Source: a virus. Taken from it: a stretch of DNA of 64,000 nucleotides. The stretch is taken from positions 1-64,000 of IMG/VR virus record IMGVR_UViG_3300050343_000150. One strand, written 5' to 3'. The position numbers and the translations under genes were made by a program. The notes under the pieces were generated by a model that did no database searches, was not told the DNA's origin, and saw only the letters and a program-made list of their open reading frames with translations. Below, piece by piece: positions 16,580-29,700 of this stretch. Numbering within the stretch: the stretch's first letter is position 1; each line of letters opens with the position of its first letter.

Positions 16580-19501
16580 ATGGTTAGTACAGTGCATGTT
16601 GGTAAAAGTCGAGCATTGGTTTTCCCAGTTATGTCTGATGGACACCTAAAATTTGAGTTTGATGATTCTAATTCAATAACATATAATTCTTCTACAATAA
16701 CTGTAAATTCTAATTCTTTAACTGAGGCTTCTAATGTTTCAGCAGCCACTGCTACTGGTTCTATAACTATTTCAAATTACGCAAACTTACCTGCAAATGG
16801 TGTAGAAGGTTATACTACTGCTGTGGCTTCTAGTTCTGCTTCATTCTCAGTTTCTACTCAACCAACAACAAGTAGTAGTACCTTAGATACGAGTACTACT
16901 TCTGCTGCTGTTGCAATGGGGGCTATAACATTCAGTACTGGTTGGAATCCTACTCCTATAACAGCAAGTACAACTGCTAGTAATAACAATGCTATCATTC
17001 TCAGGAACAGACAAACAGGTTCGGGAACTACTGCAAATAAAACATTCAGATTCTTTTACATCGATAATTCTGCTAGTAATGGTTTTCCTGCTGACATGCA
17101 AGGGCCTAGTGCAAGAATATCGGATATAGCAGGTATTAATGGTATGACTAACGGTGGTCTTACTGCTGATACATTAATTGCCTCAGGATATTTGGATAAT
17201 GATATATTCGTTCCTGAAGTGGGGTTAACTTCTAGTGGTAATAATCAACATTTTAGATTCATGTTAACCCAAGCAATCAATTCATTCAATGGTATTGGAA
17301 GCAACCCAAGTTCAGGGTTGGATATAACAGCCTCAACTTCCAATACCACTGGTGTTACAGGAAGTATTACGTTGACGCAAGATGCTGCTGGGACAGCAGG
17401 AAACCATAACACTACCCCTAACACTGGCCCTGTTATTGGTTCAACTATTGCTAATGGTAGTAAGTTGTCTGCTACTGTTTTCTCAGGAGGCACAAATGCA
17501 ACAAATGCAACTAATATCAATGAATATATGACAATTACTATGCGTAATAGTAGTGGTAATTTGGTCACAAAGAATTTTAAATTCATTCCATCTGCAAATG
17601 GTAATACTAATTCTGTCGGTACAACCGCTAATGGGACTTCGGTTGTTAGAGTAGTAATTGGTGGTAATACCACCGCAACTGCCAATGCTTTAAGAAATGC
17701 AATAAATCATACTAATGGTTTTAATTCGACAGTTGCTTCTGTTAGTGGTACAACAATAACAATATCTTCTCCTAGCCTAACTAATTTTAGTGGACAATCA
17801 ATTAGTCGAACTTCTGCATATAGTAGTGCAAGTATCTTAGGAAGTATTACTGGTTTTACTGGTGGTGTCCTTGCCCATGACCCCGGCTCTTACATACAAC
17901 TTACTGACTCTTTAGGAGTAGTAAAAAAATTCTCACCAGTTAAGGTAGGAGATGCTGTTTCAACAGGAGATACTGGTACGATATCAGTTAGTGGTAGTCC
18001 ACATAGTGTTATATTTTTTCAATTAGGAACTAATAACAATACTACTGCAACAAATTTAGGTACTGCAATTCATGGTGCTTCCGGTTTCAATATTACTAGG
18101 TCTGTAAGTAATAATATAATCACCTTAACTCAAGGTACAGTAGGCACAGATGGAAATACTAATATTGTTACTCAGACATTTGGAGGAACTAGTAAAAGTG
18201 ATTTTAGTGGTGGAGTTAATGCCGGTGCAAACGTACAAAATCAATATATTTCGATAACTAACTCTCAAGGGGGGGTTAAAAAATATCATGCTCACGCTAC
18301 TGAATCAAATGGAGCAACTAATAATACGTATGTTTGGTTTCAAAATGGAGCAGATAATAATGCTACCGCAGAGAATTTAAAAAATGCGATAATTAATGCT
18401 ACAAATGGACATGGACAGACATTAATAGTATCTCGAACTAATAACGTACTAACACTTACTGCTACTACTCAAGGTGGTAATGAAGCCTCTTCATTAAATA
18501 ACTTATCCGGAGTTGTATTGGCTAGTTGGAGTGGGGCTGGTAATTCCAGTTTAGGTAGTATATGGAACTATAATAGGAGTTTTACAATAGAAGCACTAAT
18601 TACCCCATATGACGTTAATGGTATTGGACATAGAACTACTGGTCAAGGTAGATTAGATAGTACAAAAACTCCACCTAGTCCAAACTTAGGTCTAGATAAC
18701 CAACTTGACGCAATTTCTAATTATCAGAGCGTTACCTTTTTTGGTGCAAATAGAAATACACATAAAATGATGCTTTTTGCAAATACTTATTTTAAGTTCT
18801 ATTTACAAAACACAACTTCTTCTAATTTTAATCAACCAGCAGAATATAAATTAGTTTGTGAAATTACTGATTCTTTATTCACACCCATAACTCATACTGT
18901 TGCAAGCGAACCTGTGTTTATTTCTAAGAGCAAATTATTTGGTTATTATGACCCAACTGGGTTTTATTCAGGGGCAACTACTTCGTTGGCTAGAATTTCT
19001 ACTACTGCTTCAGCATCTTCATCTAATATTACCGTTAGCAGTGGTGAGGCTAATGCTATTTCAACCGGAAATAAAATATATGATTCTAGCGGTGTGTTAA
19101 TAGGTACAGTTTCTTCAGTTTCATCTAACACTATTACACTATCTGCATCTCCTGCGACTACTGTAACTTCTACAATTTATACCTCACAACCTAAAGAAGC
19201 ATTGTATGTAGAACAAATTTCTAGAGTCTCATGTGTTTTTAATGGAAATACTGTCACATTGTATGTTAATGGAAACATTGTAAAGGCTGCAAGAGTAAAC
19301 ATAGGCCATTTTACTATGCATCCTTCTGACTGTTTCATTGGTCAGGATGGTAATCTTGATGCTACAAACAGAAAACAAACACAATTTATGGGAGAGTTAT
19401 ATGAGATTTCTATGTGTAAGGGTGCATCTACTAGTTTGTCAAATACTTCATTAGACCCTAATTATGCACAAACATTATTTTATTATAGGTTTGGTGAATG
19501 A
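16580..19501 (+). CDS. Large tail protein with tandem repeats and LamG-like domain
   Basis: It has 973 residues. The first 300 are low-complexity Ser/Thr/Asn/Gly. Three tandem modules of roughly 120 residues start near bases 17,515, 17,885 and 18,238; each opens with a strand like YMTITMRNSSGNLVTKNF or YISITNSQGGVKKY and contains a TATANALRNAI-type helix. The C-terminal 300 residues form a concanavalin/LamG-like sandwich: RSFTIEALITPYDVNG, LYVNGNIVKAARV, and FMGELYEISMCKG. Such domains bind glycans or other surface ligands in tail fibres and baseplates. The stop overlaps the next start. Confidence 0.65.
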   Translation: MVSTVHVGKSRALVFPVMSDGHLKFEFDDSNSITYNSSTITVNSNSLTEASNVSAATATGSITISNYANLPANGVEGYTTAVASSSASFSVSTQPTTSSSTLDTSTTSAAVAMGAITFSTGWNPTPITASTTASNNNAIILRNRQTGSGTTANKTFRFFYIDNSASNGFPADMQGPSARISDIAGINGMTNGGLTADTLIASGYLDNDIFVPEVGLTSSGNNQHFRFMLTQAINSFNGIGSNPSSGLDITASTSNTTGVTGSITLTQDAAGTAGNHNTTPNTGPVIGSTIANGSKLSATVFSGGTNATNATNINEYMTITMRNSSGNLVTKNFKFIPSANGNTNSVGTTANGTSVVRVVIGGNTTATANALRNAINHTNGFNSTVASVSGTTITISSPSLTNFSGQSISRTSAYSSASILGSITGFTGGVLAHDPGSYIQLTDSLGVVKKFSPVKVGDAVSTGDTGTISVSGSPHSVIFFQLGTNNNTTATNLGTAIHGASGFNITRSVSNNIITLTQGTVGTDGNTNIVTQTFGGTSKSDFSGGVNAGANVQNQYISITNSQGGVKKYHAHATESNGATNNTYVWFQNGADNNATAENLKNAIINATNGHGQTLIVSRTNNVLTLTATTQGGNEASSLNNLSGVVLASWSGAGNSSLGSIWNYNRSFTIEALITPYDVNGIGHRTTGQGRLDSTKTPPSPNLGLDNQLDAISNYQSVTFFGANRNTHKMMLFANTYFKFYLQNTTSSNFNQPAEYKLVCEITDSLFTPITHTVASEPVFISKSKLFGYYDPTGFYSGATTSLARISTTASASSSNITVSSGEANAISTGNKIYDSSGVLIGTVSSVSSNTITLSASPATTVTSTIYTSQPKEALYVEQISRVSCVFNGNTVTLYVNGNIVKAARVNIGHFTMHPSDCFIGQDGNLDATNRKQTQFMGELYEISMCKGASTSLSNTSLDPNYAQTLFYYRFGE

Positions 19502-22500
19502 TTATGGCTAAGACAAATGGTACAATTACATATCCTTTAAAGTCGGGAGTTTTAACTTCAGATGCCAATGAAGCATATGGTAGTTTAACAACTGAATTTA
19601 CAACAAATAAAGCGTTCAAGGATGTTTCTATAAATCCTGTTCTGAAAACTACATATTTAGAATCAGAACATACAGGCACTGGTTCGGCTACTTCTGACGT
19701 AGTACCTTCTGTAATATTCACTGAAATTAGAAAAGCCCCACATGCAGGTAGTGTTTCTAATGATAACACTAGTAGTATAGGAAATAGAATATTACCAACA
19801 AATACCACAATAACTAGTTATTCTACTAATAAAGAAATTACTCCTTCATTCAAAATTAGAGTTTATGATAGTAAAATTTCTGATTCCGAAACAAATAGAA
19901 AGTTTGTTTATTCTACTGATGACTCCCCTGCGTCTGATACTCTTGGAATTGATATTGATAACTATGATTATTTTATTATGATTAATCCTGAAATTTATGA
20001 TTCTACTACTAGGCAAGATTCTGTTAGACCACATTTTGCTAAAATTACTACAATAACTACTTTTGACACGTTTGGAGACGGATTAGAATTTACTCCAAAA
20101 TATACTGGAACTATCCCTAAAGATACTAATTTTGAAATATACAAAGGACCACATAAAATAAATGATAGTGATATTGTTGCAGTTAGTTATGGGTTAAGAG
20201 GGGATAATTTGGCATCAACAAATAATTATGATGCAATTAATATTGTCGCTACTCCAACATTTTATTTCTATAATGAAAGATTAGAACAAGAAAACCAACT
20301 AGATTATATGGAAAAATATACTCTAACTAGACTAAGATGGTTTTCTACATTAACTAACATAACTATTACTGATACAGATGCACATGCTAAACATCAAGAA
20401 GGTAGTGGTACTGTAAGATTCGAAGTTGCTAATTCTGCTCACACAAATATGTTATGTGAAGGAATGTCTATATTTAATAGTAGTAATATTTTCTTAGGTA
20501 ACATAAAAGATATTACTGGTAACTTTTTCCAATTAGATTTTGCTAGGGTTGTAATAACTGGAAGTACCAGCAATAATCAAGTCTATAAAATTGGTAAAGG
20601 AATACAAAATATAGTTTTTAGAACAGAGTCTAACCTAAAAGGAACATTTACTAATTTAGGAAAAGGTAACTTAGATATCACATTAGTTGATAATTTAAGA
20701 AATGCTGACGATATAGACAGTAATTTTAATCCTTTATTTTGGCACACTGCATTTACTAATATGAAAAGACATGAGTTAGATAGTACGACTCCTACTGCAA
20801 ACGATGCGAATAATTTTGATGGAAAGATGAATGGTCCTTCAAGATATATTACTTCTGACCCTCGACCATTAGTTGGGATATTGTTCCTTTTGTTGGCGAC
20901 AGGATAATAAATAGTCCAAAAAACAGAATAAGTCAAATAGCCAAGGTGGATATAGGCAATCAATCCGGTATGGTATTGAAAAAATACACAAATGGTCAAA
21001 AAATGGTAGTTTCTAATTCTGTTTTTAATGATAATACACGTAAGAAAATACTACCATTTACTGCATCTAAAGTGTCCGGTAGTAACACTATTAGACTAAA
21101 CGATTTAGATAGTGCATATGATTATAAATTATCAGGTAAAATTACTACAAATACAATGCTAATAATAGATAATAGATTTTATGTTGTTGATGCAGTAAAT
21201 AATAAAAGTGGAACACATCAAGATATTACGGTTAAGGCAAGTAAAATTATCTTTCCTCCTGTTAATACATTTACCGTTGCAGGGACAGTTCATGAGTTTA
21301 CAAATGAGTCTGTTTACATATTATCTTGGTCAGGAGTATTGAATACAGAAAAATTTGATTCAGATACTCAAGTACATTATTCTGATAATAATAGGCTAAC
21401 TATTTCCGGTGCAACTATACAGAAGGAGGAGAGTAAATTCTACGACACAAGAGTTGTTTATGCAAATTTACCTTCACATTTGAATAAAGTAGATTACATA
21501 GATAAAGACATGGGCTATGTTAAGTTTCAAGATGCTGATAGAAAATTTTACCAAGACAATACTATTAGTCGATTTTATTATTATGATGGAGCATTTTCTT
21601 TACAAGAAGAAATATTTAATGGGACAATTGAAAAAAGTGACAGCCTACAAACACAACAACCCACTGCTAGATTAGAAGGTAGAGATACTGCTTCAGCATT
21701 GTTAAATTCGACTGTAAATAAAAATTTATCTTATTCTGAAGATATAATTCATAGTACCATTAATCCAGTAATTCCATATTCTTTAACTGAAAGTCTAACT
21801 AATGTATCTGTTAGTGGTAAGGTGATAACTCATAGTTCCGGAGATGGGTTTACGCCGACTAAATATACATTATTATTTACTAGAACTAGTGGAATTTTTA
21901 TTGGTGAAGTTGCTTCGGCTACATCTACTGCAATAACATTAACCCATCGTCCGTTAATTAATATGAGTACTACTACTAACATCTACTACTATGACCCGTT
22001 TATAGAACCAACTTATGTTTCCGGAACAAAGGCCATCGGTAGTAATCCAGTACTAACAACAAGAACAACTGATTTTTCAAGTATTAGTGATAAAGGATTA
22101 ATATTTCAAGATAGTTTTTCCTTCGATAGAAATTTGAATAGAACTAGACTAGAAGGAACATCTAATTCAGGTTCATATTTATCTAATCGAACATTGGGGT
22201 ATGATGTTGCTAAACCAATTAGCATTAACACATTGAGTAGTGATGTTAGTTCTGATGATTCTACTTTTGCAATACAACTATCAAATGAGTTAGGAGCATC
22301 AACCACAGCAAAAAATTTCATGTCGTTTTCTTCTGAAAGATTTGATGTAGTTGAAATAATTGAAAAAGATAATGGTGAAACTACTTTGAAAATTGCTCCT
22401 ATTGTACCAATAGTTATGGGTAGAATAGAAAATAACACACTGGATACTAGGTCCAACTTTTCATTATATTTAATAAATAATAATCTTAATAGTGGAGGTT

Positions 22501-25500
22501 TTATTCATAGAATAGACTCTCAAGTAGATACTGGTAATTTAGATTCTATTAGTTCAGATGACCTATGGACTCCTAGAGAAACATTCCGATATTGGGACTT
22601 ACAGAAATTCAATGCGGGTACTCTAACTAGAAAAGGAGATGATATGTATGGCAAAACTCCTAGTTTACTGAAAGGATATAGTATTGCTTATCCAATTAAA
22701 GGAAACGGAGATGCTTCATCGGCAACTGTTTCAACTACTACTAAACCTCTTTTGGGTAGTAATTTAGTCATAGATGAAAATTATACTTTACTTAATGCAA
22801 TTAATAGTCCTTGGAGAAACTTAACTTGGGACGGAACTTCAACACCCATAGTACCACCATTTGAATTAGCACATAGTGGTGGGACGGCTGGCGCGGTGGT
22901 TACTAATAAAACAGTTTATAATGCTAAAAAAATACTAAATTATGATGGTAAAGCACAAAATTATGAATTGTTATCTACTGGAGATTTGTTTCCATATTCT
23001 AAATTACGATATAATAACATCGGCAGTCAACCACTAAATTATAATGACTTATCTTGTGTGTTAGAAAGTGAAAGTGCGACTTCATCAACTATTACATCTC
23101 ATTCCGAATATATAGGAAGTAGTAGTATGTCTGAGACTAAAGATAGTAATTATGAACGAATGTCAATTAAGTCTGCTAATAAGACTACTAATGAAATAAA
23201 AAGATTCGGAATTGCTAGATTAGTAGAGGCTACGTTTGATTGGCACTTTAATCCAGTAGATTCTGATAAGTTACAAACTGCTGAAAATATAGAAAATGAT
23301 TTAGTTGGATATCAAATGAGTAGAGCAAGAGCAAATTATAATGAACTAAAATTGACGCGAAGTGGGGGTTTAAATCATGCTCTTTCCGGATATAGCGGTA
23401 GTATATCTTTTGATACAGGAGACTGTATATTTGAGGCTAGTACTGGTAAAATGTTGTTGATGGTGAAGAGTGCGTTTACTTACAGTAGTGGAAGTACCAT
23501 AACTAGTTCAAAATATTTTCACGTTAATTACACTACCTCGGAGTGGAGTAGTGGTGCTAAAAATGTATATGTGGTACATGAATATACTGACTTATCTCAT
23601 AGACTAAAGACGTTTACTAACGGGTTTCAAGACCCAATCAATTCTACTGATTTAAGAAAAGACCTGTCTAGTGTATTTTTAATTAGACCTAATTATGTTT
23701 CTGAAGATGATAAATTTAAATATGCTTTACTAGAAAATGGAGACTCAGAAAATTTTAATCCACCCAATATGTTCATTCCATTTGTATTCCAAGCAGGGGA
23801 AAACGTCACTAGTACTCCTGATATGGAAGATTTTAATCAAAGTCCCTTTCACCCTGATGATGAGTGGAATTCTCTGTTAAACAACCATGCGTATAGACAT
23901 AGTTCTAGAGTTATCGCTGCTTTGCTACAAAACAGACATAGTACTGCTTCTTTAACTCATATAGATAAATTCGGATTAGATGAATATTCTCATCTATATG
24001 AAAACTGTATTGCGGTATTTAGAAACATTAGACAACTCAGTAGTGTAGGACCGGATGTTTCGAATATACAACAAACAAGTGCTATACTTGGTAGTCGTCA
24101 AGAACATGCAGCATACGTTGATTATGCTGATAGTGGACTTACGGCAGGAAGGCGTGACCAGCATACAGTAAACACAATGGTTTGGAGAAATTCTGCTACT
24201 AGTAGTATAGGGTATGCTATTTCAGGCTCACACACTAGAAGTGGGCAGACAAATCCCAATAACCAAACTTTTGCAGACGGCGGTACTCGTTATTTCTTAG
24301 AATCTAAAGAAGGAAGTAAACTTAGTACTACTAGACATTTATATCATACTGAACCATCTGAAAATGATGGGGGTGGATTATACAAAGCACAGATGTTGGT
24401 TAAACCAGTATTGAATATGACAGATGCTAATATTACAAATGGTACGACTGTAACGATAACAGTTGATATAAATGACGCTGATTCTGCTCACACATGGTTA
24501 AATTTTGTTCCGGATTTAACAGGATATTATTTAGTTTCAGAATCTAGTATACATTCTAAATCAGTGACCTCATTAGGAGTAAATGATGTTACCCCAAATG
24601 ACGCAACTAATCTTAGTTCTTATAATACTATAAATACAACTTTTATCGCTAAAATACTTTCGCACACTAGTAATCAAACGACAAATGATGACTTAGCCTT
24701 TGTACATACTATTGTATTAGACAAAGCCCCTACAACTTACAGTAGTCCTAGATTTAGATTAATGAGATTTGCAGAAACAACATTTAGAGATACACCCAAC
24801 GAAATAATAATCAATAGGTTATTTGATACTGGATTAGATTATTCGACCAAAACCTCACATTTTATGACAGGAGAAAATGAACTACAAAGACTTGCAGGTA
24901 TTACTGACTATATGCAAGAAGGAGTGTTTAGTATGTATGTTTTAGTTAACACTGATTCTGCTCCTAATACTAATAATGAAACACATCAAATGGTTATTTC
25001 CGAAAATTATGTTCAGGCATTTAATAGACTACCATATAATGATGGTGACACTTTCGAATGTTATGTTACTGATGGTAATAACTCTGAACAAAAGAATATG
25101 ATGGTTAGTTATGGAAGCCCAAGTTCACTATTAGGAATACGTAGAGGGGAGTTAAGATTAATTTATGACGGAGTACTAAATGGTGATGGGTTAGTTTCTT
25201 TTGGTGAAACTGTAAATCTTGATTTGGCTAGGAAGCCTTTATTGAGTAATATAACTAAGTGTCATATAGGTTCTAGTATTATTGTTGGAGATGAGATAGA
25301 AATAGAAATGGAGAGGGTAATTAAAAATTCAAACTTAGAAACTAATATTATTCAAAGTCAATCAGAATTTACTGGGAACATTGTTAGTTCAGTATCTAAT
25401 AATGTGATTACTTGTAAAGCAACAGTTCAAAATATCTTAGACGGCGATATACTCTATACACATGAAGGACATCCGATAGGGAAGGTTTCAGGAGTATCAG

Positions 25501-26408
25501 GGACTACAATAACTATTGAAAACGTCCACGATGATACTGATATCGATTTGTGGTATGTTCCTTCAGTAAATGACGAACTAATAAAACGAGATAAAAAAAC
25601 TTTCATTGCCACAAATAATTTTACCCAAGTTCCTGCGTTTGATGCTTTGAATTCATTAGCATCTAAAAAAGGGTTAGATTTTACAATTAAAGGTAAAAAA
25701 GTAATATTTAGAAACGTTAATGATACAAGCCTATTGCGAAAACAGACGATTTCTTATAAAAGCCATAAAATAATAAGTATAGAAAAGTCTACTTCTATGT
25801 TTGCGAAAGCAGATATTGTTACTGTTATTGGAGATAGAATACAAGCAACTGCAAATAGTGGAGTAAGAATAGAAGATGTTCCTAAACAAATAACTGTTGT
25901 TGACCCAACTATTAGAAATATTTCTGATGCTAAAATTAAGGCTGGAGAAGTTTTACAATTACATCAATCGGATGCTGAAATGATAACTTTACGTATTTTA
26001 AGAGAAGGATTAGAAACCTTAGAAGCAGGAGATGTAGTTTATTTAGACTTTCCTAGACAAAACATTAAGCCAAATGACTACATGATATTTGAGATTGAAA
26101 ACGTACTTTCACCTATTTTAACTATGACAGTAGGTACATTTAACAAAACTATTGCTGAACGTTTGTCTGAAATAAATACCCAACTTAGAACATCTAATGC
26201 TACAACATATTCAGTAAATAGCGAAATAGTTGGAGGGGGCATTTATCTACAAGATTCTATATCGTTAAAGACTACCTTAGTAGAGTACACGATAACTGGT
26301 ACGGGGGAGACATCTAATTTAGGTTTCGACGACGTATTTGGTTTTACAGAAGAAGTAGGGTTTGAAACAGGGACAGTAGTAATAAGTTCGTATAGTAGTG
26401 AGGATTAA
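19498..26408 (+). CDS. Giant baseplate hub / tail-tip protein (one frameshift)
   Basis: There are two open segments, 19498-20907 (469 aa) and an overlapping frame through to 26408 (1,820 aa from its first ATG). The second frame is open upstream of that ATG and reads DIVPFVGDRIINSPKNRI exactly where the first frame runs into a poor hydrophobic end, so one missing base near 20,875 (likely in GTTGGG) splits a single protein of about 2,300 residues. The C-terminal 270 residues (LNSLASKKGLDFTIKGKKV, ADIVTVIGDRIQA, LEAGDVVYLDFP) resemble hub or gp27-like domains of tail tips. The remaining body is beta-rich, Ser/Thr/Asn-rich and unassigned. Inferred role: the tail-tip scaffold joining tube and fibres. 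Confidence 0.65.
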
Positions 26409-26410
26409 AA

Positions 26411-26770
26411 ATGACAGTAGTAAATGAAGGATTAAATGCAATTGCAACTTTACTTGCATCGGAATATACAGTGATAGCAATTGGTGATGGTCGAGATAGT
26501 ACGTCTGCTTCACATACAGGACTAAATAATTGGATAGCACAAAAAACAGGAATAACTCCTACTGTTACTGGTACAACATTGACATATAATGTTAGTTTTA
26601 CAGGAAGTGAAATACCTGCTTCCGGTGTGGCAGAACTTGGTGTTTTTGCTACTGGAACAACAAATGGAAACGGCACTTTATTGAGCCGAGTTACCTTCAC
26701 GTCTACTGGTGTTGTCGGGGCAAGCGATACTGTTGCGTTTACAATTAGAATAGAGGTGGGTAGAGAATGA
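26411..26770 (+). CDS. Small tail protein preceding the fibres
   Basis: It has 119 residues and starts three bases after the hub stop. It begins with a helix (VNEGLNAIATLLAS), then IAIGDG and Thr-rich beta strands, ending DTVAFTIRIEVGRE. Short proteins of this pattern often precede fibre genes in marine phages and may link fibre to baseplate. The stop overlaps the fibre start. The role is inferred from position. Confidence 0.5.
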   Translation: MTVVNEGLNAIATLLASEYTVIAIGDGRDSTSASHTGLNNWIAQKTGITPTVTGTTLTYNVSFTGSEIPASGVAELGVFATGTTNGNGTLLSRVTFTSTGVVGASDTVAFTIRIEVGRE

Positions 26771-29700
26771 GTTCAAATCCGGGTATAATTTCAACACTTA
26801 GTAGTAACCCAACGGGTGTACAATTAGTAGATGGTACAGACAATATACACTCAGGTATTATCAAGGCTTTACATGCTGCTACTGGTGAAAATCGAGCAAT
26901 AAGTGGGTTTAATTTAACACAGACTACATCTAGTGGTCGAACTGCCTTTCAAGTTGCAGCAGGTATAGTACTTAGGAATGGTAAAGTTATTTCTGTTACT
27001 GGTGGTCTTTTATCAACTACAACAGCCCAAATTTCTGCTAATAGTGTAGATTGGTATGGTGTTATTGTTGTGGCATCTGATAACTCCTTAGCGTGGAGAT
27101 TTGGTGCAGTAACAGGAAAAGCAAATGCATCTACGTCAACTGTTGCAGAATTAGCAACTGGTGATATTCCAGTTATTGTTGTAAAAATAGATTCTGCTGA
27201 AGCAAATAACTCAACTTCTAGATTACATCAATATGTAGGATATACTCAAACAGATAGAGAATTTTCTGCAATAGATAATAATGTAGAAAGGTTGAGAATA
27301 AACAAGGGAGGCACATTAACACATATTCCTAGTTCTACTGCATATACACTAACACTTCCTTCTTCGACTGGTACATTAGCATTAACTAGTCAAGTAACTA
27401 ACATTGGCACTAGTGCAATATCAAATGATGCTATTACTGCTGCTAAATTAGCAGATAATGCAGTTCTTACTACTAATATTCTTAATGCTAATGTAACCAC
27501 TACTAAATTAGCAGACGATAGTGTTACGTATTCAAAGATTCAAAATCTCTCAACAGGTAATAGAGTATTAGGAGCGACTAGTGCTGGATTGATTGGAGAG
27601 GTTCAAGTTGCTACGGATATGATATCGGACGGGGCTATTACTTCTGATAAAATAAATAACGGTACTATTGCTACTACTGATATCGCTAATGATGCAATAA
27701 CATACGCCAAGATACAGAATGTCTCTGCTACAAACAGGATACTTGGTAGAGACTCTTCAGGAGCAGGAATTGTTGAAGAAATTACCCCAACTAATTTGTT
27801 AACTATGTTAGGTGTAGAAGCCAGTGCAGACGTAACAGACACGACGAATGTTAGGGCTGCTCTACATAATGCAAATTTAGGAACTTTTAGTCTTGGTGAT
27901 ACGAATGATAACATTAGTGTTGGCAATTTAACTATTGGTGGGAATCTAACAATTTCAGGAAGTACAACCACAGTTAACTCAACTACTGTTAACATAGGAG
28001 ATAGTATAATTACTCTTAACTCAGATGAAACTGGGACTCCTTCAGAAGATGCTGGTATAGAAATAGAGAGAGGAAATCAAACTAACAAGACGTTATTTTG
28101 GGATGAGAGTGCTAGTAGATGGACAGTTGGGAATGAGACTTTTGTTGCAGGAACTTTTATTGGAAATGTAACTGGCACAGTATCTTCCGCAGGTGTATTA
28201 TCTACCGCTAGAAATTTTGCACTCACAGGTGATGTAACAGCATCTGCTGTTTCCTTTAATGGGTCAGGTGATGTTTCACTTTCAACTTCACTTTCAGATG
28301 GTACAATTACAACTTCCAAAATAGCCAACAATGCTGTCACTGCTGCTAAATTAACTGGCAATTCTGTTGTCAATGCTTCAATCGCAACTAATGCAGTTAC
28401 CACTGCTAAAATAGCAGATGATGCTATTACTACGGCTAAAATAGCAGATGATGCTATTACCTCTGCCTTGATTGCTGATGATGCTATTGTGTCTGCACTA
28501 ATAGCAGATGATACAATAACTAGTGCTTTAATAGCAGATGATGCTGTTTTAAATTCACATTTAGCAGGAAGTATTTCTCAAAGTAAAATTACAGGATTAA
28601 CTTCTGCGCTGTCGGGTAAACAATCAACCTTAGCATTTGGTAATGCTTTAACTAACACTAGTGGAACTGTTAATGTTGATATCGATTCTCTAAGCATTGA
28701 GACTGGTATTGACTTGAGTAACGATTATCTGATGTATGATGATGCGACAAATGGACTACGAAGAATTAATTTATCTACAATATTTAGTAAATTAAACGCA
28801 TCCCATATACCTAATTTATCTGCTAGTAAGACAACTAGTGGTGTATTTAACATAAGTAGAATACCGGATATGTCTACTAGTAAAATAACTAGTGGAACAT
28901 TTTCAACAGCAAGAATCGCAAACGATGCAGTTACTTTTGATAAAATACAAAATATAGGAGATACTGTAATATTAGGTAGACAGACTAGTGGTTCAGGAAG
29001 TATAGAAGCGTTGAATGCTTCACAGGCTAGAGCAGTATTAGGGGTAGATACAGCAGGAACAGATAATTCTACCAACGTTACTTTAGCAGGAACTAGAAAC
29101 TATCTTACAATTAGTGGGCAAACAATTACTAGAAACGTTATAGATATCGGGGATGATACTAATTTAGTTGCCGGTAGTCGCATTAGTTTAACCGGAGATA
29201 CATTAAATGTAGATGGAGATTTGGCTAATTATGATAACAGTAACAGTGGATTCTTAACTGCCCATCCCACTATTAGTGGGGCAGCATCTTCTGTTAATAA
29301 TGACGGTAGGACATATATACAAGATATTACATTAGATTCTAATGGACACATTACCGCAATAACATCTGCTACTGAAACAGTAACAGATACTCAATATAGT
29401 GTGGGGGATGGAGGTCTTACCGAAAATAATTTTACTGATACATTGAAAACTAAATTAGATTCAGTAGATAGTAATTCTAATTATTATACTCTACCCATTG
29501 CTACTTCTTCTGCATTGGGTGGTTTTAAGGTAGGTAGTAATTTATCAATTAATTCTATCACCGGAGTTTTATCTGCCGATACCCAATCTGACGTTAATTT
29601 TACTTCTGCACTAAATACTAAATTATCAGGAATAGCAACTAACGCTACTGTTGGTGCAAATTGGGCAACTAACGTTTCAAATATCTCAGTAACGAATAGC

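Noticed and set aside
27420-28560. Short tandem repeats in the first fibre gene considered as a CRISPR-like or noncoding array
   Set aside because: They are in frame, degenerate at DNA level and encode the IADDAIT shaft motif; there are no unique spacers of constant length.
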